From positions 1 to 64,000 of the forward strand of contig QOCQ01000022.1 in assembly GCA_003574685.1 (NCBI GenBank): a stretch of 64,000 nt of DNA, in the 5' to 3' direction. Within the stretch, counting starts at the first letter, position 1, and each line of letters begins with the position of its first letter. The position numbers and the translations under genes are program-made. Shown here one piece after another: positions 26,769 to 36,743 of this stretch. This DNA comes from Rhodospirillaceae bacterium SYSU D60007 (GTDB lineage: Bacteria > Pseudomonadota > Alphaproteobacteria > Reyranellales > Reyranellaceae). The notes below the pieces were generated by a model, which had not been told where the DNA came from, did not search any database, and worked only from the letters and a program-made list of their open reading frames with translations.

Positions 26769-28487
26769 TCAGACCACGCAGCCGTAGTGGGCTGACGATA
26801 CCAGCCGGACATACTTGTGATGCACGGAACCGGGCCGCAGGCGTGCCGCCGGATCTGTGGGGTGTATCGCCACCATGCGCCGTGCGATCTCCTCGCTGGA
26901 AATATCCAGCGTGAGGGTTCGCGCCCGGGGGTCGATCACGATCGGATCGCCGTCGCGCACGGCCGCGATCGGGCCGCCGCGGGCCGCCTCCGGCGAGATA
27001 TGCCCGATCAGGATGCCGTGCGAGACGCCGGAAAACCGCCCGTCGGTGATCAGCGCCACATCTTCGCCCAGGCCGCGGCCCTGGAGCTGGATGGTCAGCA
27101 TCACCATTTCCGGCATGCCCGGGCCGCCCACCGGGCCGACATTGCGCACCACAACCACGTTGCCGGCCACGATCTGGCCGGCGCGGATGGCCGCCATGGC
27201 TTCGGCCTCGGACTCGAACACCCGCGCCGTGCCGCGGAATTCGCCCTTCTCCAGCGTCTTGCCCGAGAGCTTCAGCACGCAGCTCTCCGGGGCCAGATTG
27301 CCCTTCAGCACGCTGATGTGGTTGTTGGGCGGCGCGATCGGGCGGGCCACGGGGGCGACGATGTCCTGCTGACCGATCTGCTCCAGCGTCGGCACCGTCT
27401 CGAGATTCTCGGCCAGCGTGCGGCCGGTCACCGTCATCACGTCATCATGCAGCAGGCCGTTGCGCAACAGCTCCTTCATCACGACCGGCACGCCGCCGAT
27501 CGCATGCAGGCTGGTCATGGCATAGGGGCCGTGCGGCTGCAGGTTCGCGAGCAGGGGAATGCGTTCTCCAATCTCCTGGATCTGCTCGATCGTGAGCGCG
27601 ATCTGGGCCTCGCGGGCGATGGCCAGCAGATGCAGGTACATGTTGGTCGAGCCGCCCATTGCATAGACCGTGGCGATGGCATTCTCGAAGGCGCGCATTG
27701 TCATGACATCGCGCGGCCGGATGCCGGCCGCCATCAACCGGTAGAGGGCCTCGACCGAGGCGCGCGCCTGGGCCCGCACGTCCTCATGGATGTCGCTGCG
27801 CGCATCATGGTCGGCCGGATGCGAGGCGCCGTGCGGCAGCAGCATGCCGATGGCCTCGGCGATGGTGCTCATCGTGTTGGCCGTGAACATCGCGCCGCAG
27901 GTACCGCTGCCAGGCAGCACGTTGCGTTCCAGCTCCAGCAATTCGTCGGCCGAGATGCGGCCAGCCTCGGCGGCGGCACGCCCCTCGGCATAGTCCATGA
28001 TCGTCAGGTTCGTGCCCTTGGCTGCCCAAGGGCCGAACGTCACCCTGCCCGGCGAACTGGTGCCCGGATACAGCACCAGCCCGAAGGCATTGGTGCGCGC
28101 CAGCGGCATCAGGGCGGCAGCGCCCGTCTTGTCGCAACCCGAGATCACGATCATCGCGTCGCCGTGATGCGCGTAGTGGCCCATCTCGAAGCAATCCGCC
28201 ATCACATCGCGCGAGACGAGGCTGTAGCCGGCCGTCGGCGTGCCCTGGGTCAGCGCGTCGGAAACGGCGGGCGCACCGACGATCAGGCCCTGTCCGCCGC
28301 GCTCGGCGATCAGTTCGACCAGCAGGTCGGTGATGCTGCGCACGCGATTGTTGCACCGGTGCGCGTTCGTGTAGGCGCTGGCGATCGTCACCACCGCGCT
28401 GGCCTGCGCCGCGCGGTCGGGATCGAAGCCGGCGGCGCGAACCTCAACTCTCGCCTTCTTCCAGTACGTGCTGCTGTCTTGCGTCAT
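26769..28487 (-). CDS. ilvD: IlvD/Edd-family dehydratase (probable dihydroxy-acid dehydratase)
   Basis: 572 aa. Cys of the Fe-S cluster in [26 protein letters not shown] and [16 protein letters not shown]-terminal [22 protein letters not shown] is the strong family signature. The central motif differs from canonical IlvD (CDKNMPG), so a sugar-acid dehydratase is a possible alternative. The adjacent ilvE favours the branched-chain pathway. It is shorter than E. coli IlvD (616 aa), which suits the shorter [2Fe-2S] class; cluster type is inferred. Confidence 0.82.
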   Translation of the reverse strand: MTQDSSTYWKKARVEVRAAGFDPDRAAQASAVVTIASAYTNAHRCNNRVRSITDLLVELIAERGGQGLIVGAPAVSDALTQGTPTAGYSLVSRDVMADCFEMGHYAHHGDAMIVISGCDKTGAAALMPLARTNAFGLVLYPGTSSPGRVTFGPWAAKGTNLTIMDYAEGRAAAEAGRISADELLELERNVLPGSGTCGAMFTANTMSTIAEAIGMLLPHGASHPADHDARSDIHEDVRAQARASVEALYRLMAAGIRPRDVMTMRAFENAIATVYAMGGSTNMYLHLLAIAREAQIALTIEQIQEIGERIPLLANLQPHGPYAMTSLHAIGGVPVVMKELLRNGLLHDDVMTVTGRTLAENLETVPTLEQIGQQDIVAPVARPIAPPNNHISVLKGNLAPESCVLKLSGKTLEKGEFRGTARVFESEAEAMAAIRAGQIVAGNVVVVRNVGPVGGPGMPEMVMLTIQLQGRGLGEDVALITDGRFSGVSHGILIGHISPEAARGGPIAAVRDGDPIVIDPRARTLTLDISSEEIARRMVAIHPTDPAARLRPGSVHHKYVRLVSSAHYGCVV

Positions 28488-28617
28488 GAGGCGGCGGCCC
28501 CCACTCCAAAATCACATCGCAATGATCGCAGAATTGAGTGCGGCTGTAATAGGGCATATCCTGAATTCGCCAGTTTTATCGTGACGCGCCAGTCTGCGGC
28601 GCAAGAAGAGGTAGTGG

Positions 28618-29592
28618 GTGGATACCCTGGCCAAAGCGTCCAGCTGGGATTTTCGCCAGTTGTGGTTCGAAGACAGCGATGAACTTGCGGCGTTGCTTGG
28701 CCACCGGAACGTAGAGCTGACCAGACTGAGCCGGGCCGCAGGCAGGACCCGTTTTGTTTCAGGAAAGGTCGGGGATCTGAGTTTTCAAGCCATAAATGCA
28801 ACAGGGCGCCACCATCTGCGGGGCGGTCTGGCCGCCGGCACCGTGGTCATGCAGATTGACCTGGGCTCAAGCGCAGGGCGGCGAGTAGGCGGCCAGGCTA
28901 TCGGAGAAAACGAAATCGCGGTCGGATTGGGCGGCGCACAGCTTGATTTCCTGTCTGCAGAACATCATCGAGGCATGAACGTCAGCTTGCCGGAGGCGTT
29001 CGTTGTGACGGCCTTGCACCAGCGGGCGCCCGGATCGGAGAAGTTGCTCCGGGGGGCGGCACTGCAGGTTGCGGCGAGTGGCGATCTATGGCTGGTAAGA
29101 GTTCGCAGGCTGATGGCGGCGCTGCTCGAAGCGTACGCACAGCCCTCTGGGGCCTGCGCGGGCGATTATGCGTATGCCGACATTAGCGATACCCTTCTGG
29201 CAATACTCCTTGAGCCGTGGAGCCAGTCGGAGGCTACAGCCTTCCGGCCAGTGTACTATCAGCGCCTGCCCATTGTGCGCAGAGTGACCGACTTCATGCG
29301 TGCGAACCTGGGCGAACCGCTCTTGATGCACGACCTTTGCCATGCAGCGCGCGCCAGCGAGCGGGCGGTAGAGTATGCCTTCCGCGATGTCTGCGGCGTG
29401 GGTCCCAAGCAATACCTGAAGATGCTCCGCCTGAATCGAGTGCGTCGCGACCTCAAGGAATTGCCTGCCGACGTCGCGAGCGTCACCGGGATAGCCCATC
29501 AGTATGGCTTCTGGCACATGGGCCATTTCTCCAATGCCTATCGCCAACTCTTTGGCGAAACACCCCGTCAGACACGCGGATATCGGCGCTGA
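28618..29592 (+). CDS. AraC-family transcriptional regulator
   Basis: 324 aa from a GTG with AGAGG upstream. The C-terminal ~105 residues carry the double helix-turn-helix: LLMHDLCHAARASERAVEYAFRDVCGVGPKQYLKMLRL, then the second unit with GFWHMGHFSNAYRQLFGETPRQTR. The N-terminal half is an effector-binding region of the EutR-like kind with no known ligand. Divergent from ilvD (130-bp shared upstream region) and convergent with the sulfatase/cytochrome operon. Confidence 0.88.
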   Translation: MDTLAKASSWDFRQLWFEDSDELAALLGHRNVELTRLSRAAGRTRFVSGKVGDLSFQAINATGRHHLRGGLAAGTVVMQIDLGSSAGRRVGGQAIGENEIAVGLGGAQLDFLSAEHHRGMNVSLPEAFVVTALHQRAPGSEKLLRGAALQVAASGDLWLVRVRRLMAALLEAYAQPSGACAGDYAYADISDTLLAILLEPWSQSEATAFRPVYYQRLPIVRRVTDFMRANLGEPLLMHDLCHAARASERAVEYAFRDVCGVGPKQYLKMLRLNRVRRDLKELPADVASVTGIAHQYGFWHMGHFSNAYRQLFGETPRQTRGYRR

Positions 29593-29714
29593 GAAGAAGA
29601 TGAAAGCGACGGCGGTGCGTTGTCGGACGCTTTGGTCTCGTGCGGTCGAGTTGGAACGGCGGTGAAGAACGCATGCCAGCATGGACTTTACCCGGCTCGA
29701 GGCGGCCTCGGTCA

Positions 29715-32096
29715 TCATCCTCCCCGCTCGAGTTCGCGCACGAGTCGGGTCACGCCGGGATCATCAGGCAGGGCCTCCAGGAGTTGCCGGGCATAGCCAA
29801 GGGCCTCGCCCCTCGATCCATGTTCCCGGGCAAACGAGACAAGGGCGCCAAGAATATCCGGATTATAAGGGTGGCGCGCGTTCGCGGATATTAAGACTGC
29901 CATTGCTTCCCGGCGACGGCCCGCCGAATGCAGTGCGATAGCGTAGACATAGGCGTGGCGCGGGTTATCGGGAGCGGTCGCCGCCGCCTCACCAAGTTCA
30001 CGCAGGGCACCGGAAAGGTCGCTGGCACGAGCGAGCCGCAAACCCAGCGCGTGACGCAGCTCTGCTGCCCGCGGCAGCAACTCAAGGCCGCGGCGCAGTA
30101 CCTTCTCCCCTTCAGCGTCGCGTCCTTCCTGGCGGTGCAGGTCGGCGAGATTGATGTACGCGCCGACAAACTTCGGATCCAGCTCCAGCGCCTGCCTGTA
30201 GGCCAGGAGCGCTTCAAAGGGCTTGCCTTGCCGCAGGAGCAAATTGCCGAGAGTGACGTTGGCCGTGGGCCAATCCAGGTTCTGCTTCAGGGATTCGATA
30301 TAGGCGCTCGTGACGGTGTTGCGGATCGCGCGTTGTGCTGGCGGAAATTGCCCGTCCGGAATATCTGCAAGCAGACGAGCCGCCTCGAAGCGCACACTCT
30401 GTATGCCATCGCCCAGCAGCGAGATCGCTGAGTCCAGCCGAATGGCGGCAGGAAACGGCTCGACAAGGCCGAGCGCTGCGATCCGCACGAGCGGGTCAGG
30501 ATCGCGCAGCAAGGCCTGCGCCAGCGGCAGGAGGGCGGGCCGCATATGCGGTTGCGCGATAGTCGCGGCAGTAGCGCGCACGATCGGCGCATAGGAGGGG
30601 TCGCGTGCCAGCTCAAGCAATGACGGCAGGGCGCGCGCGCCCTGCGTCAAGCCTGCGTGCATCGCGAGTCCGTGCTGTGGCCGCTTACGCCACCCAGGGC
30701 CGTACCAGCGGTCCATTGCTGTCGCCGCCCACCCCGCGTCGCGGGTGGTGTGGCACGTGGTGCAGGCATTCGGTGCGTCGATGAGGTCTGATACATCCGG
30801 CCGCGGGATGCGAAAGCCATGGTCGCGGCGGGAGTCGATGATCATGTACTTCTGCGCGGGCATGTGGCACTCGACGCAAGCGGCGCCCTTGCCCGAGGCT
30901 GAATGGAAGTGGTGGCGGGGTGTGTCGAACGTAGCCGGGTCATGGCATCGGCCGCAGACCGCATTGCCTTCGATGCGGAGCTTCAGGGCATGCGGCTCGT
31001 GGCAATCCATGCATGTGACGCCATGCCGGTACATGCGGCTCTGCAGGAACGAGCCCCACGTATATACCTCGTCCCTTTGCTGGCCGTCGGCATGATAGTC
31101 GGGCGGAAGCAGCATGACCAGGCGATGCGTCTCCTCCAGCGGTGCACCAGGCGGCGTACCGTCCACTATTGTCGAGCGGCGCGCATGGCAGGCTGCACAG
31201 ACGTTCATCGGCGCCCGATCGGGCGGCGCGTTGCGCCGGGCGATCGGGCCGCCATGCTCGTCAAACCGCCAGGCTATGTCCCAGCCGCTCTGCAGGCGCA
31301 CTGCGAGGCCCTTGTCATTCGGCTGTCGGCTCCCACGCGCGGCCCACGTGACATGTCGCGAGCCAGGGCCATGGCACGCCTCACAGCCGACGTTGATTTC
31401 ACTGAAGCCGGTCCGATAGGTCCGCGTCTCGGCGTCGTAGCCCTTCCTGAGGTTGGTGCTGTGGCACTCCGCGCATTGCAGATTCCAGTTCTGGTACAGA
31501 CCCGTCCAATGCAGCGGGTCGCCAGGTGAGATCTTTTCGTCAGGGTTGAGGTGGAACCAGCGTTGCCCGCCTTCAGCCTTCGGACGGCTGTCCCAGGCTA
31601 TACCGAGGGCCTGCAAACGGCCGCCGGGAAAGGCGATGAGGTACTGCTGAAGCGGGTACACCCCGAAGGTGTACATTATCTCGAAATCGGCCAGCGTACC
31701 GTCGGCTCCCTCCGTCCGGACAAAGTATCTGTCGCCATTCCTGAAGAAGATGGACTCGATTCCGAAATGAACAAAACTGGCGTCGGCGAAGTCGCCCAGA
31801 ACGGAGCGACTATCAGCCCTCTGCATCGCCCTGTCATGATGCGAACCGGCCCACGCCTTGAGCTGATCCTGGTGGCACTGGCCGCATACGGCCGCCCCTA
31901 CATATGTAGGCGGCCCGCTCGCAGGGTGCGTCGCAACAGCGCTGGAGGGCGTCCCGGGTGGCAACCCGGGAGCGAGGATATGGTAACCCGCGAGCACGAG
32001 CGCGGCTGAGGCCAGAATTGCTGCGAAAAGCCCAGCTGCGCCATGCCTCCGCAGCAGCCCTGCCCGCGTGGCCAGCTTGCCGGGCGAATCCGTCAT
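29715..32096 (-). CDS. Octaheme cytochrome c with HEAT and TPR repeats
   Basis: 793 aa. An N-terminal membrane anchor or signal spans about residues 20-45 (GLFAAILASAALVLAGYHIL). Eight CxxCH heme sites lie between residues ~69 and ~445: CGQCH, CAECH, CEACH, CAACH, CMDCH, CGRCH, CVECH, CTTCH. Two or three HEAT-like repeats follow (~480-600), then four to five TPR units (~610-780). Periplasmic electron carrier or reductase of the cytochrome c554/octaheme group; substrate unknown. The ATG at 32096 has GGCGAGAG upstream. Last gene of the operon starting at 36567. Confidence 0.85.
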   Translation of the reverse strand: MTDSPGKLATRAGLLRRHGAAGLFAAILASAALVLAGYHILAPGLPPGTPSSAVATHPASGPPTYVGAAVCGQCHQDQLKAWAGSHHDRAMQRADSRSVLGDFADASFVHFGIESIFFRNGDRYFVRTEGADGTLADFEIMYTFGVYPLQQYLIAFPGGRLQALGIAWDSRPKAEGGQRWFHLNPDEKISPGDPLHWTGLYQNWNLQCAECHSTNLRKGYDAETRTYRTGFSEINVGCEACHGPGSRHVTWAARGSRQPNDKGLAVRLQSGWDIAWRFDEHGGPIARRNAPPDRAPMNVCAACHARRSTIVDGTPPGAPLEETHRLVMLLPPDYHADGQQRDEVYTWGSFLQSRMYRHGVTCMDCHEPHALKLRIEGNAVCGRCHDPATFDTPRHHFHSASGKGAACVECHMPAQKYMIIDSRRDHGFRIPRPDVSDLIDAPNACTTCHTTRDAGWAATAMDRWYGPGWRKRPQHGLAMHAGLTQGARALPSLLELARDPSYAPIVRATAATIAQPHMRPALLPLAQALLRDPDPLVRIAALGLVEPFPAAIRLDSAISLLGDGIQSVRFEAARLLADIPDGQFPPAQRAIRNTVTSAYIESLKQNLDWPTANVTLGNLLLRQGKPFEALLAYRQALELDPKFVGAYINLADLHRQEGRDAEGEKVLRRGLELLPRAAELRHALGLRLARASDLSGALRELGEAAATAPDNPRHAYVYAIALHSAGRRREAMAVLISANARHPYNPDILGALVSFAREHGSRGEALGYARQLLEALPDDPGVTRLVRELERGG

Positions 32097-32216
32097 GGGC
32101 TCTCGCCGCCGACGCCCCCTTCTACCGGCCACTCCCCGGCGGCGACGGCTCATCCCGCTCACCCGACGTGACGCAAGCGCGACCGACCCGGTCGCGCTTG
32201 CGAACAGCAACAGACC

Positions 32217-34574
32217 TCAGTGAAGGTACTTGATGTGCACCCGGTCAATTCGGCCATTGAACTTGAAAGGTGCACGGTCGAAATAGGCGAGCGATACCGG
32301 CGAGTAGCTATCGATGCCCACGTCGAAAGAATCGTTGGCGGTGAAGGCCAACGCCGCGGTTCGCGGCACACGTCCTTTCGCCATTTCGATGCCATTGACG
32401 CGGATCGAAATATCAGCCGCCCCTCGCGGAGCGGCGATGCGAGTTTCGACCTCAATTTTCACCTTGCCGAGCGGCAGCGGCGCTGCGCTTTCGAGACGCG
32501 TGCGCTCGATTTCGAAGAGGTTGTACTCGAAATTCAGCTTACCCTTGTCGATCCAGAGGGACAAGCCGCCAGAGAACGCGCCCAGCGCATAAAGCACACC
32601 CGTCGAGCCGGACTTGTGCTCGGCCTCTATGACGACCAGATTGCTGCGCGCGCCGACTTTCGGTCCGGCGAACTCGGGAATGCCGACCACGTCCTGCGTG
32701 TATTCGAATTCGGTCGCGGCGTTCTGCGGGGCCGATTGTGGACTCCAGACGACCGACCAGAGGCCCCCGCCGACGGGATAGACGAGATTGGCTTTCGCCT
32801 CCTTGTCGAACAGCTCCTTCATTCTGGCCAACCTCTCGGCATTCCTGCCGGCGAGATCGCTGGCCTGCGAGAAGTCAGAGCCCAGGTCATACAGAAGCCA
32901 GGTGTCCTTGTCGGGTGACCACGTGGCAATGCTGGGAGGCAAGCCGGGAACCCAGGGGATACGCGGTCCCCAGACAGCCGCGAACCAGCCCTCGAAGTAG
33001 ATCCCGCGATCGCCCATGATCTCGAAGTATTGGGCGCCCTTCCGACCGGGCACCGCCGCGTCGGCAAAGGTGTATTTCATGCTGATGCCGTCCATCGGCT
33101 GCTGGGTGACTCCATCGACCTTGCTTGGTGCCTTGATCCCGATCACATCGTACAGCGTCGGTACGATGTCGTTGACGTGATGGAACTGAGTACGCGGTGT
33201 CTTGTCAGCCTTGATCGACCGTGGCCACGAGATCGCAAGCGGCGTGCGCGTGCCGCCGAAATGCGAGGCATTGAGCTTGGTGCCCTGAAAAGGTGTGGAG
33301 CCGGCCCAAGCCCAGCCTGCGTGGTACATGTTGTCGGTCTTGTTGCTGCCCAGCACATCCAGGCCCCCAAGCTGGCCGAGAGCCCGTATGTGGTCCTTGA
33401 TTTCGGATGGAATCCCGTTCTGCGCAAGCAGCTCGCTGATGGTGCCGTGCTGACCTTCGGCGCTCGAGCCGTTGTCGCCCCAGATGTAGATGATCAGCGT
33501 GTTATCTCGCAGGCCAAGACGTTCGAGTTCGTCGACGAGCACGCCGGCCTGGGTGTCGGCATGCTCGGTAAAACCGGCAAACACCTCCATCAGCCGACGG
33601 TGGAACGGCTTTTCGTTCTCGGGAATGCTGCTCCAGGCAGCCAGCGTGGCCGGACGCGGCGTCAGTTTGGTGTCGCCGGGAATCCACCCAAGCTGCTTCT
33701 GGCGTTCGAAGATCTTTTCGCGCTCGACATCCCAGCCGCCATCGAACTTGCCTTTGTACTTGTCGGCCCATTCCTTGAAAATGTGATGCGGTCCGTGGGA
33801 GGCACCTGGAGCCCAGTACATAAAGAAGGGCTTGTCCGGGTACACGGCCTTGTGGCGGCGCAGCCAGCTCACCGCCTTTTCGGTCATGTCGCTGGTGAAA
33901 TGATAGCCCTCGCGGTGCGGCGCCGGCAGGCGGATTGTGTTCTCCACCACGGCCGGCTCCCATTGCGAGGATTCACCTGCCAGGAACCCGTAGAAATAGT
34001 CGAAGCCGACCAGACGGCCGGTTGGCCAGCGATCGAACGGTCCCTGGGTGGTGGTCTGCTCGGCCGGCGTGTTGTGCCACTTGCCAAAAGCGGCAGTCTC
34101 GTAGCCGTAGTACCCGAGCACCTTGGCGACTGACGCGGTGGTCGCTGGCCAATGACCGGTATAGCCGTCCCAGTCGTTCGCGAGCTCCGCGATCTGGCCG
34201 AAGCCAGCACGATGATGGTTGCGTCCGGTCAACAGGGCGGCGCGGGTCGGAGAGCACATCGCCGCGTTGTGGAAACTGTTGTACGAAATACCAGTGTTCG
34301 CGATGCGCGACAGCGTCGGCGTGTGGATGGGCCCACCGTATGTCTCGGGCAGCGCCGGACCGACGTCGTCAAGCATGATGATCAGCACGTTCGGTGCGTC
34401 GGCCGGCAGCCGGGCGACCGGCTTTGCGGGCGCATAGACCGACTGCGCGATGGTCGGTCCGGCCTTGCTGGCCGACGGCGCGGATGGAAACGGAAGGCTG
34501 TCCTGGGCCGAGGCGATCGCCGGCAGCAGGAAGGAAGCGAGGACGACAAGGGTTAACCTGGATAGCTTCATCAT
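32217..34574 (-). CDS. Exported arylsulfatase
   Basis: 785 aa. Signal peptide LVVLASFLLPAIASAQ (cleavage ~residue 20). Metal pocket MLDDVG; formylglycine site CSPTRAALLTGR near residue 107 (Cys type, needs the FGE maturase or anSME, not in the window); NHHRAGFG and GKWHNTP complete the active site. It hydrolyses sulfate esters in the periplasm. Longer than a typical ~550-aa AtsA; the extra ~220 C-terminal residues form a beta-rich domain (residues ~590-785). An adjacent in-frame Met at 34571 is equally possible. Part of the leftward envelope operon. Confidence 0.92.
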   Translation of the reverse strand: MMKLSRLTLVVLASFLLPAIASAQDSLPFPSAPSASKAGPTIAQSVYAPAKPVARLPADAPNVLIIMLDDVGPALPETYGGPIHTPTLSRIANTGISYNSFHNAAMCSPTRAALLTGRNHHRAGFGQIAELANDWDGYTGHWPATTASVAKVLGYYGYETAAFGKWHNTPAEQTTTQGPFDRWPTGRLVGFDYFYGFLAGESSQWEPAVVENTIRLPAPHREGYHFTSDMTEKAVSWLRRHKAVYPDKPFFMYWAPGASHGPHHIFKEWADKYKGKFDGGWDVEREKIFERQKQLGWIPGDTKLTPRPATLAAWSSIPENEKPFHRRLMEVFAGFTEHADTQAGVLVDELERLGLRDNTLIIYIWGDNGSSAEGQHGTISELLAQNGIPSEIKDHIRALGQLGGLDVLGSNKTDNMYHAGWAWAGSTPFQGTKLNASHFGGTRTPLAISWPRSIKADKTPRTQFHHVNDIVPTLYDVIGIKAPSKVDGVTQQPMDGISMKYTFADAAVPGRKGAQYFEIMGDRGIYFEGWFAAVWGPRIPWVPGLPPSIATWSPDKDTWLLYDLGSDFSQASDLAGRNAERLARMKELFDKEAKANLVYPVGGGLWSVVWSPQSAPQNAATEFEYTQDVVGIPEFAGPKVGARSNLVVIEAEHKSGSTGVLYALGAFSGGLSLWIDKGKLNFEYNLFEIERTRLESAAPLPLGKVKIEVETRIAAPRGAADISIRVNGIEMAKGRVPRTAALAFTANDSFDVGIDSYSPVSLAYFDRAPFKFNGRIDRVHIKYLH

Positions 34575-34623
34575 GGTTGGTCGTTCCGTAATCGCTGACG
34601 GGGAAGCACGGAAGACGTTGCCG

Positions 34624-34938
34624 CTAGGGGCATCTGTAGTAGATGCGGCCGTAGGCATCGACTGCCTGGTAACAGGTCGGCGCCGGTGCGACGGTCACCT
34701 GGGGAGGTGGGGCATAGATGGGCGCCGTTGCGGCCCCGGCCGCTACCGCCCGACGGGTCGTGCGGCGGGCGACACCGGCGTAGCTCAAGGGTGTTGCCGG
34801 TCGCCCAATACGGGCTTGTGCTTCGGAAATCGCGGAACCTGAGCCTGCCATCGGAACTTCTCCGTTCCACACCAGGCAACAGATGCCGGCGGCGACCGCT
34901 ATCGCGGTGCGCAGACATGCCTTGCATGAGCGGCTCAT
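34624..34938 (-). CDS. Small exported Cys-containing protein
   Basis: 104 aa. N-terminal hydrophobic segment with cysteines (CKACLRTAIAVAAGICCLV), then a low-complexity Ala/Pro/Arg stretch and a C-terminal CYQAVDAYGRIYYRCP whose two Cys may form a disulphide. The start overlaps the stop of the DUF2092 gene (ATGA). No family recognised. Probably a periplasmic accessory of the sulfatase operon. Confidence 0.65.
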   Translation of the reverse strand: MSRSCKACLRTAIAVAAGICCLVWNGEVPMAGSGSAISEAQARIGRPATPLSYAGVARRTTRRAVAAGAATAPIYAPPPQVTVAPAPTCYQAVDAYGRIYYRCP

Positions 34939-35747
34939 TTCTTGCCTCCATGGACAGTGCCTGCCGGAAGCTCATCGAGATGCGGCAGCTCCTTGAAGGC
35001 CACTTTCCTTGCGTTTGCCGGCGGCTTGAATGCGAACAAATCCGCGCCGAGCTGCGGATTGATCTTCCACGACTTCAGCACCAGCGTGTACTGCGGCGCA
35101 GCGGTCACTGCCTTGCTGGTGATGACGTATTTTCGCGGCAGGGGCGAGCCGATCTCGATCCAGATCTGCCAGTCGGTATCCTCGTTGCGGAACGCCAGAT
35201 GCTCGCATTCTACGCCGTCGATGACGGCGTGACCGATATACTTCGCATCGAGCACATCGGCGATCAGCACATCGTAGACGCCCGACAGCATTAAATCGGC
35301 GCCGGGTGCCTCGACGCCGACCTCGTGCCTGAGCTTGTCCATCAGCTTGTCGATCGATCCCGAGAAATCGGACTGGGCATACGCCGCGCCGGCACGGTCG
35401 TGCACCGTCAAAGTTTTGCCATCGTAGATCATCTCGACCTCGGAATAGCCACCCAGTCGCGCAGCATGCAGCCTGTCAGGCCGGCTCACGAGCAGGCGGC
35501 CGGAGCTGTTGAACTGGATCTTCTGCAGGTCGGGTGTGATGATTTCGATGCTGGAATCGAACTCGACAGAAAATGCCTTCTGGCCGGCCAGATAGGCGGC
35601 CATCGATCGCAGGATCTTGCGCGCCGGATCTTCCGGGGCCTGAGCCGCGGCAACGCCCACCAAGGCAGTAGTTAACAGCACGGCGGCCACGGCGATCCCC
35701 CATCTGGCCACGAGCATGACTGACCCGATCGATCTGTTGATGCGCAT
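34935..35747 (-). CDS. DUF2092-family exported protein
   Basis: 270 aa from the ATG at 35747, with GGAGG five bases upstream; an in-frame GTG overlaps that site. Signal peptide through ~residue 36 (ALVGVAAAQ). The body (KILRSMAAYLAGQKAFSVEFDSSIEI ... KIQFNSSGRLLVSRPDRL) matches the DUF2092/LolA-like fold, which suggests lipid or hydrophobic ligand handling between membranes. Second gene of the operon, between an outer-membrane barrel and the sulfatase. Confidence 0.82.
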   Translation of the reverse strand: MRINRSIGSVMLVARWGIAVAAVLLTTALVGVAAAQAPEDPARKILRSMAAYLAGQKAFSVEFDSSIEIITPDLQKIQFNSSGRLLVSRPDRLHAARLGGYSEVEMIYDGKTLTVHDRAGAAYAQSDFSGSIDKLMDKLRHEVGVEAPGADLMLSGVYDVLIADVLDAKYIGHAVIDGVECEHLAFRNEDTDWQIWIEIGSPLPRKYVITSKAVTAAPQYTLVLKSWKINPQLGADLFAFKPPANARKVAFKELPHLDELPAGTVHGGKK

Positions 35748-35796
35748 GAGAACCTCCACAACGCCCTCTGCCGTTCAGTGCCGGGGCTTTCAACGA

Positions 35797-36567
35797 TCAG
35801 AGCCGGAACGTGGCGCCGATGATCGGACCTGTCAGGTTGACCTTGATGTTGTCGCGCTTGACGCCGAGATGGCGCCAGCCGGCGCGCAGATCGACCCACT
35901 CCGTGGCGCGGTAGTTCACCGTGCCCAGAAGCTGCCAGGTGAGCTCGGAACTGCTGATGCCGAATGCTCCCAGGTCAAAGTAGCCGGTGACGCTCCAGCG
36001 CTCGGCCAGCGACAGGGTGGCCCGCACACCGATGATCGGATCGACGAAGGTCTTGTCGAACTTCGTCGAGACTGCCGGCAGCAGGCCCGCGTTCAGCCTC
36101 GTCTTCGAGGAGATCGACCACAGGCGCAACCCGGCGCCGACATCCGCCTTGATGTCAGGACTGTCGGACACGCGATAGAAGCCGGCAACGGCCACCATCA
36201 AGGTCGACATCTCCGACTTGCCGTCGTTGAACAGCAGGTTCCGGGTGTCGATACGACTCTCAAGCGGCAGGTACATCAGGTCGGCAACCAGACCAAAGCG
36301 CCCCTTCCTGATCTCACCGGCCGCGATGACCGGCACGCCGTCGAGATTCTCTATAATGTCCTTGAACTTCACGTCCACGGTGTGGGAGCTGGCGGCACGC
36401 GGCGGCGACACCTTGGCCTTCATGCCCGATGCCCAGAGATAGGGCGTGATGGCGAACTCCCACGGCGCCTCCTGTGCCGCCGAGGGCGACGACCACGCAA
36501 CTACCACGAACGCGAACAGTCCGCTGATCGCGCTCGCCAGAAGCCCGTTCCCGCTGACGAACTTCAT
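35797..36567 (-). CDS. Outer-membrane beta-barrel protein
   Basis: 256 aa. Signal peptide ending SSPSAAQ (~residue 32). The mature part has alternating strands and ends in IIGATFRL, the aromatic-x-aliphatic type C-terminus of barrels. Starts WEFAITPYLWASGMKAKV, as in a widespread proteobacterial outer-membrane family. Likely a porin or receptor for the sulfatase operon's substrate. First gene of the five-gene leftward operon. Confidence 0.82.
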   Translation of the reverse strand: MKFVSGNGLLASAISGLFAFVVVAWSSPSAAQEAPWEFAITPYLWASGMKAKVSPPRAASSHTVDVKFKDIIENLDGVPVIAAGEIRKGRFGLVADLMYLPLESRIDTRNLLFNDGKSEMSTLMVAVAGFYRVSDSPDIKADVGAGLRLWSISSKTRLNAGLLPAVSTKFDKTFVDPIIGVRATLSLAERWSVTGYFDLGAFGISSSELTWQLLGTVNYRATEWVDLRAGWRHLGVKRDNIKVNLTGPIIGATFRL

Positions 36568-36617
36568 CTGGTTCCCCCAAAGAGCCGTGCGTCATTCAAC
36601 GACCTTCGCCGCCGGTA

Positions 36618-36743
36618 CTCTATCCCGATCCCGCACGTTTCAGCTTTGCCGTCCAGCGTGGCCTGTGAACCGTACTGCGCAGACGCATCAGCTGAGGCCG
36701 TGGGTCCCGGTCAGCCAACAGAACGTGCGGGTTTGGGATAGAG
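36618..36743. repeat. 126-bp inverted-repeat (MITE-like) element
   Basis: CTCTATCCC-GAT-CCCGCACGTT (36618-36639) and its inverted partner at 36722-36743 match in 19 of 22 positions. They are separated by 82 bp with no coding potential. No target duplication is obvious. It lies just upstream of the outer-membrane barrel gene, so it may carry or disturb that operon's promoter. Confidence 0.5.

Noticed and set aside
26817-28682. 621-codon plus-strand frame opposite the ilvD-like gene
   Set aside because: Mirror frame with no recognisable motif; the minus-strand dehydratase is certain.
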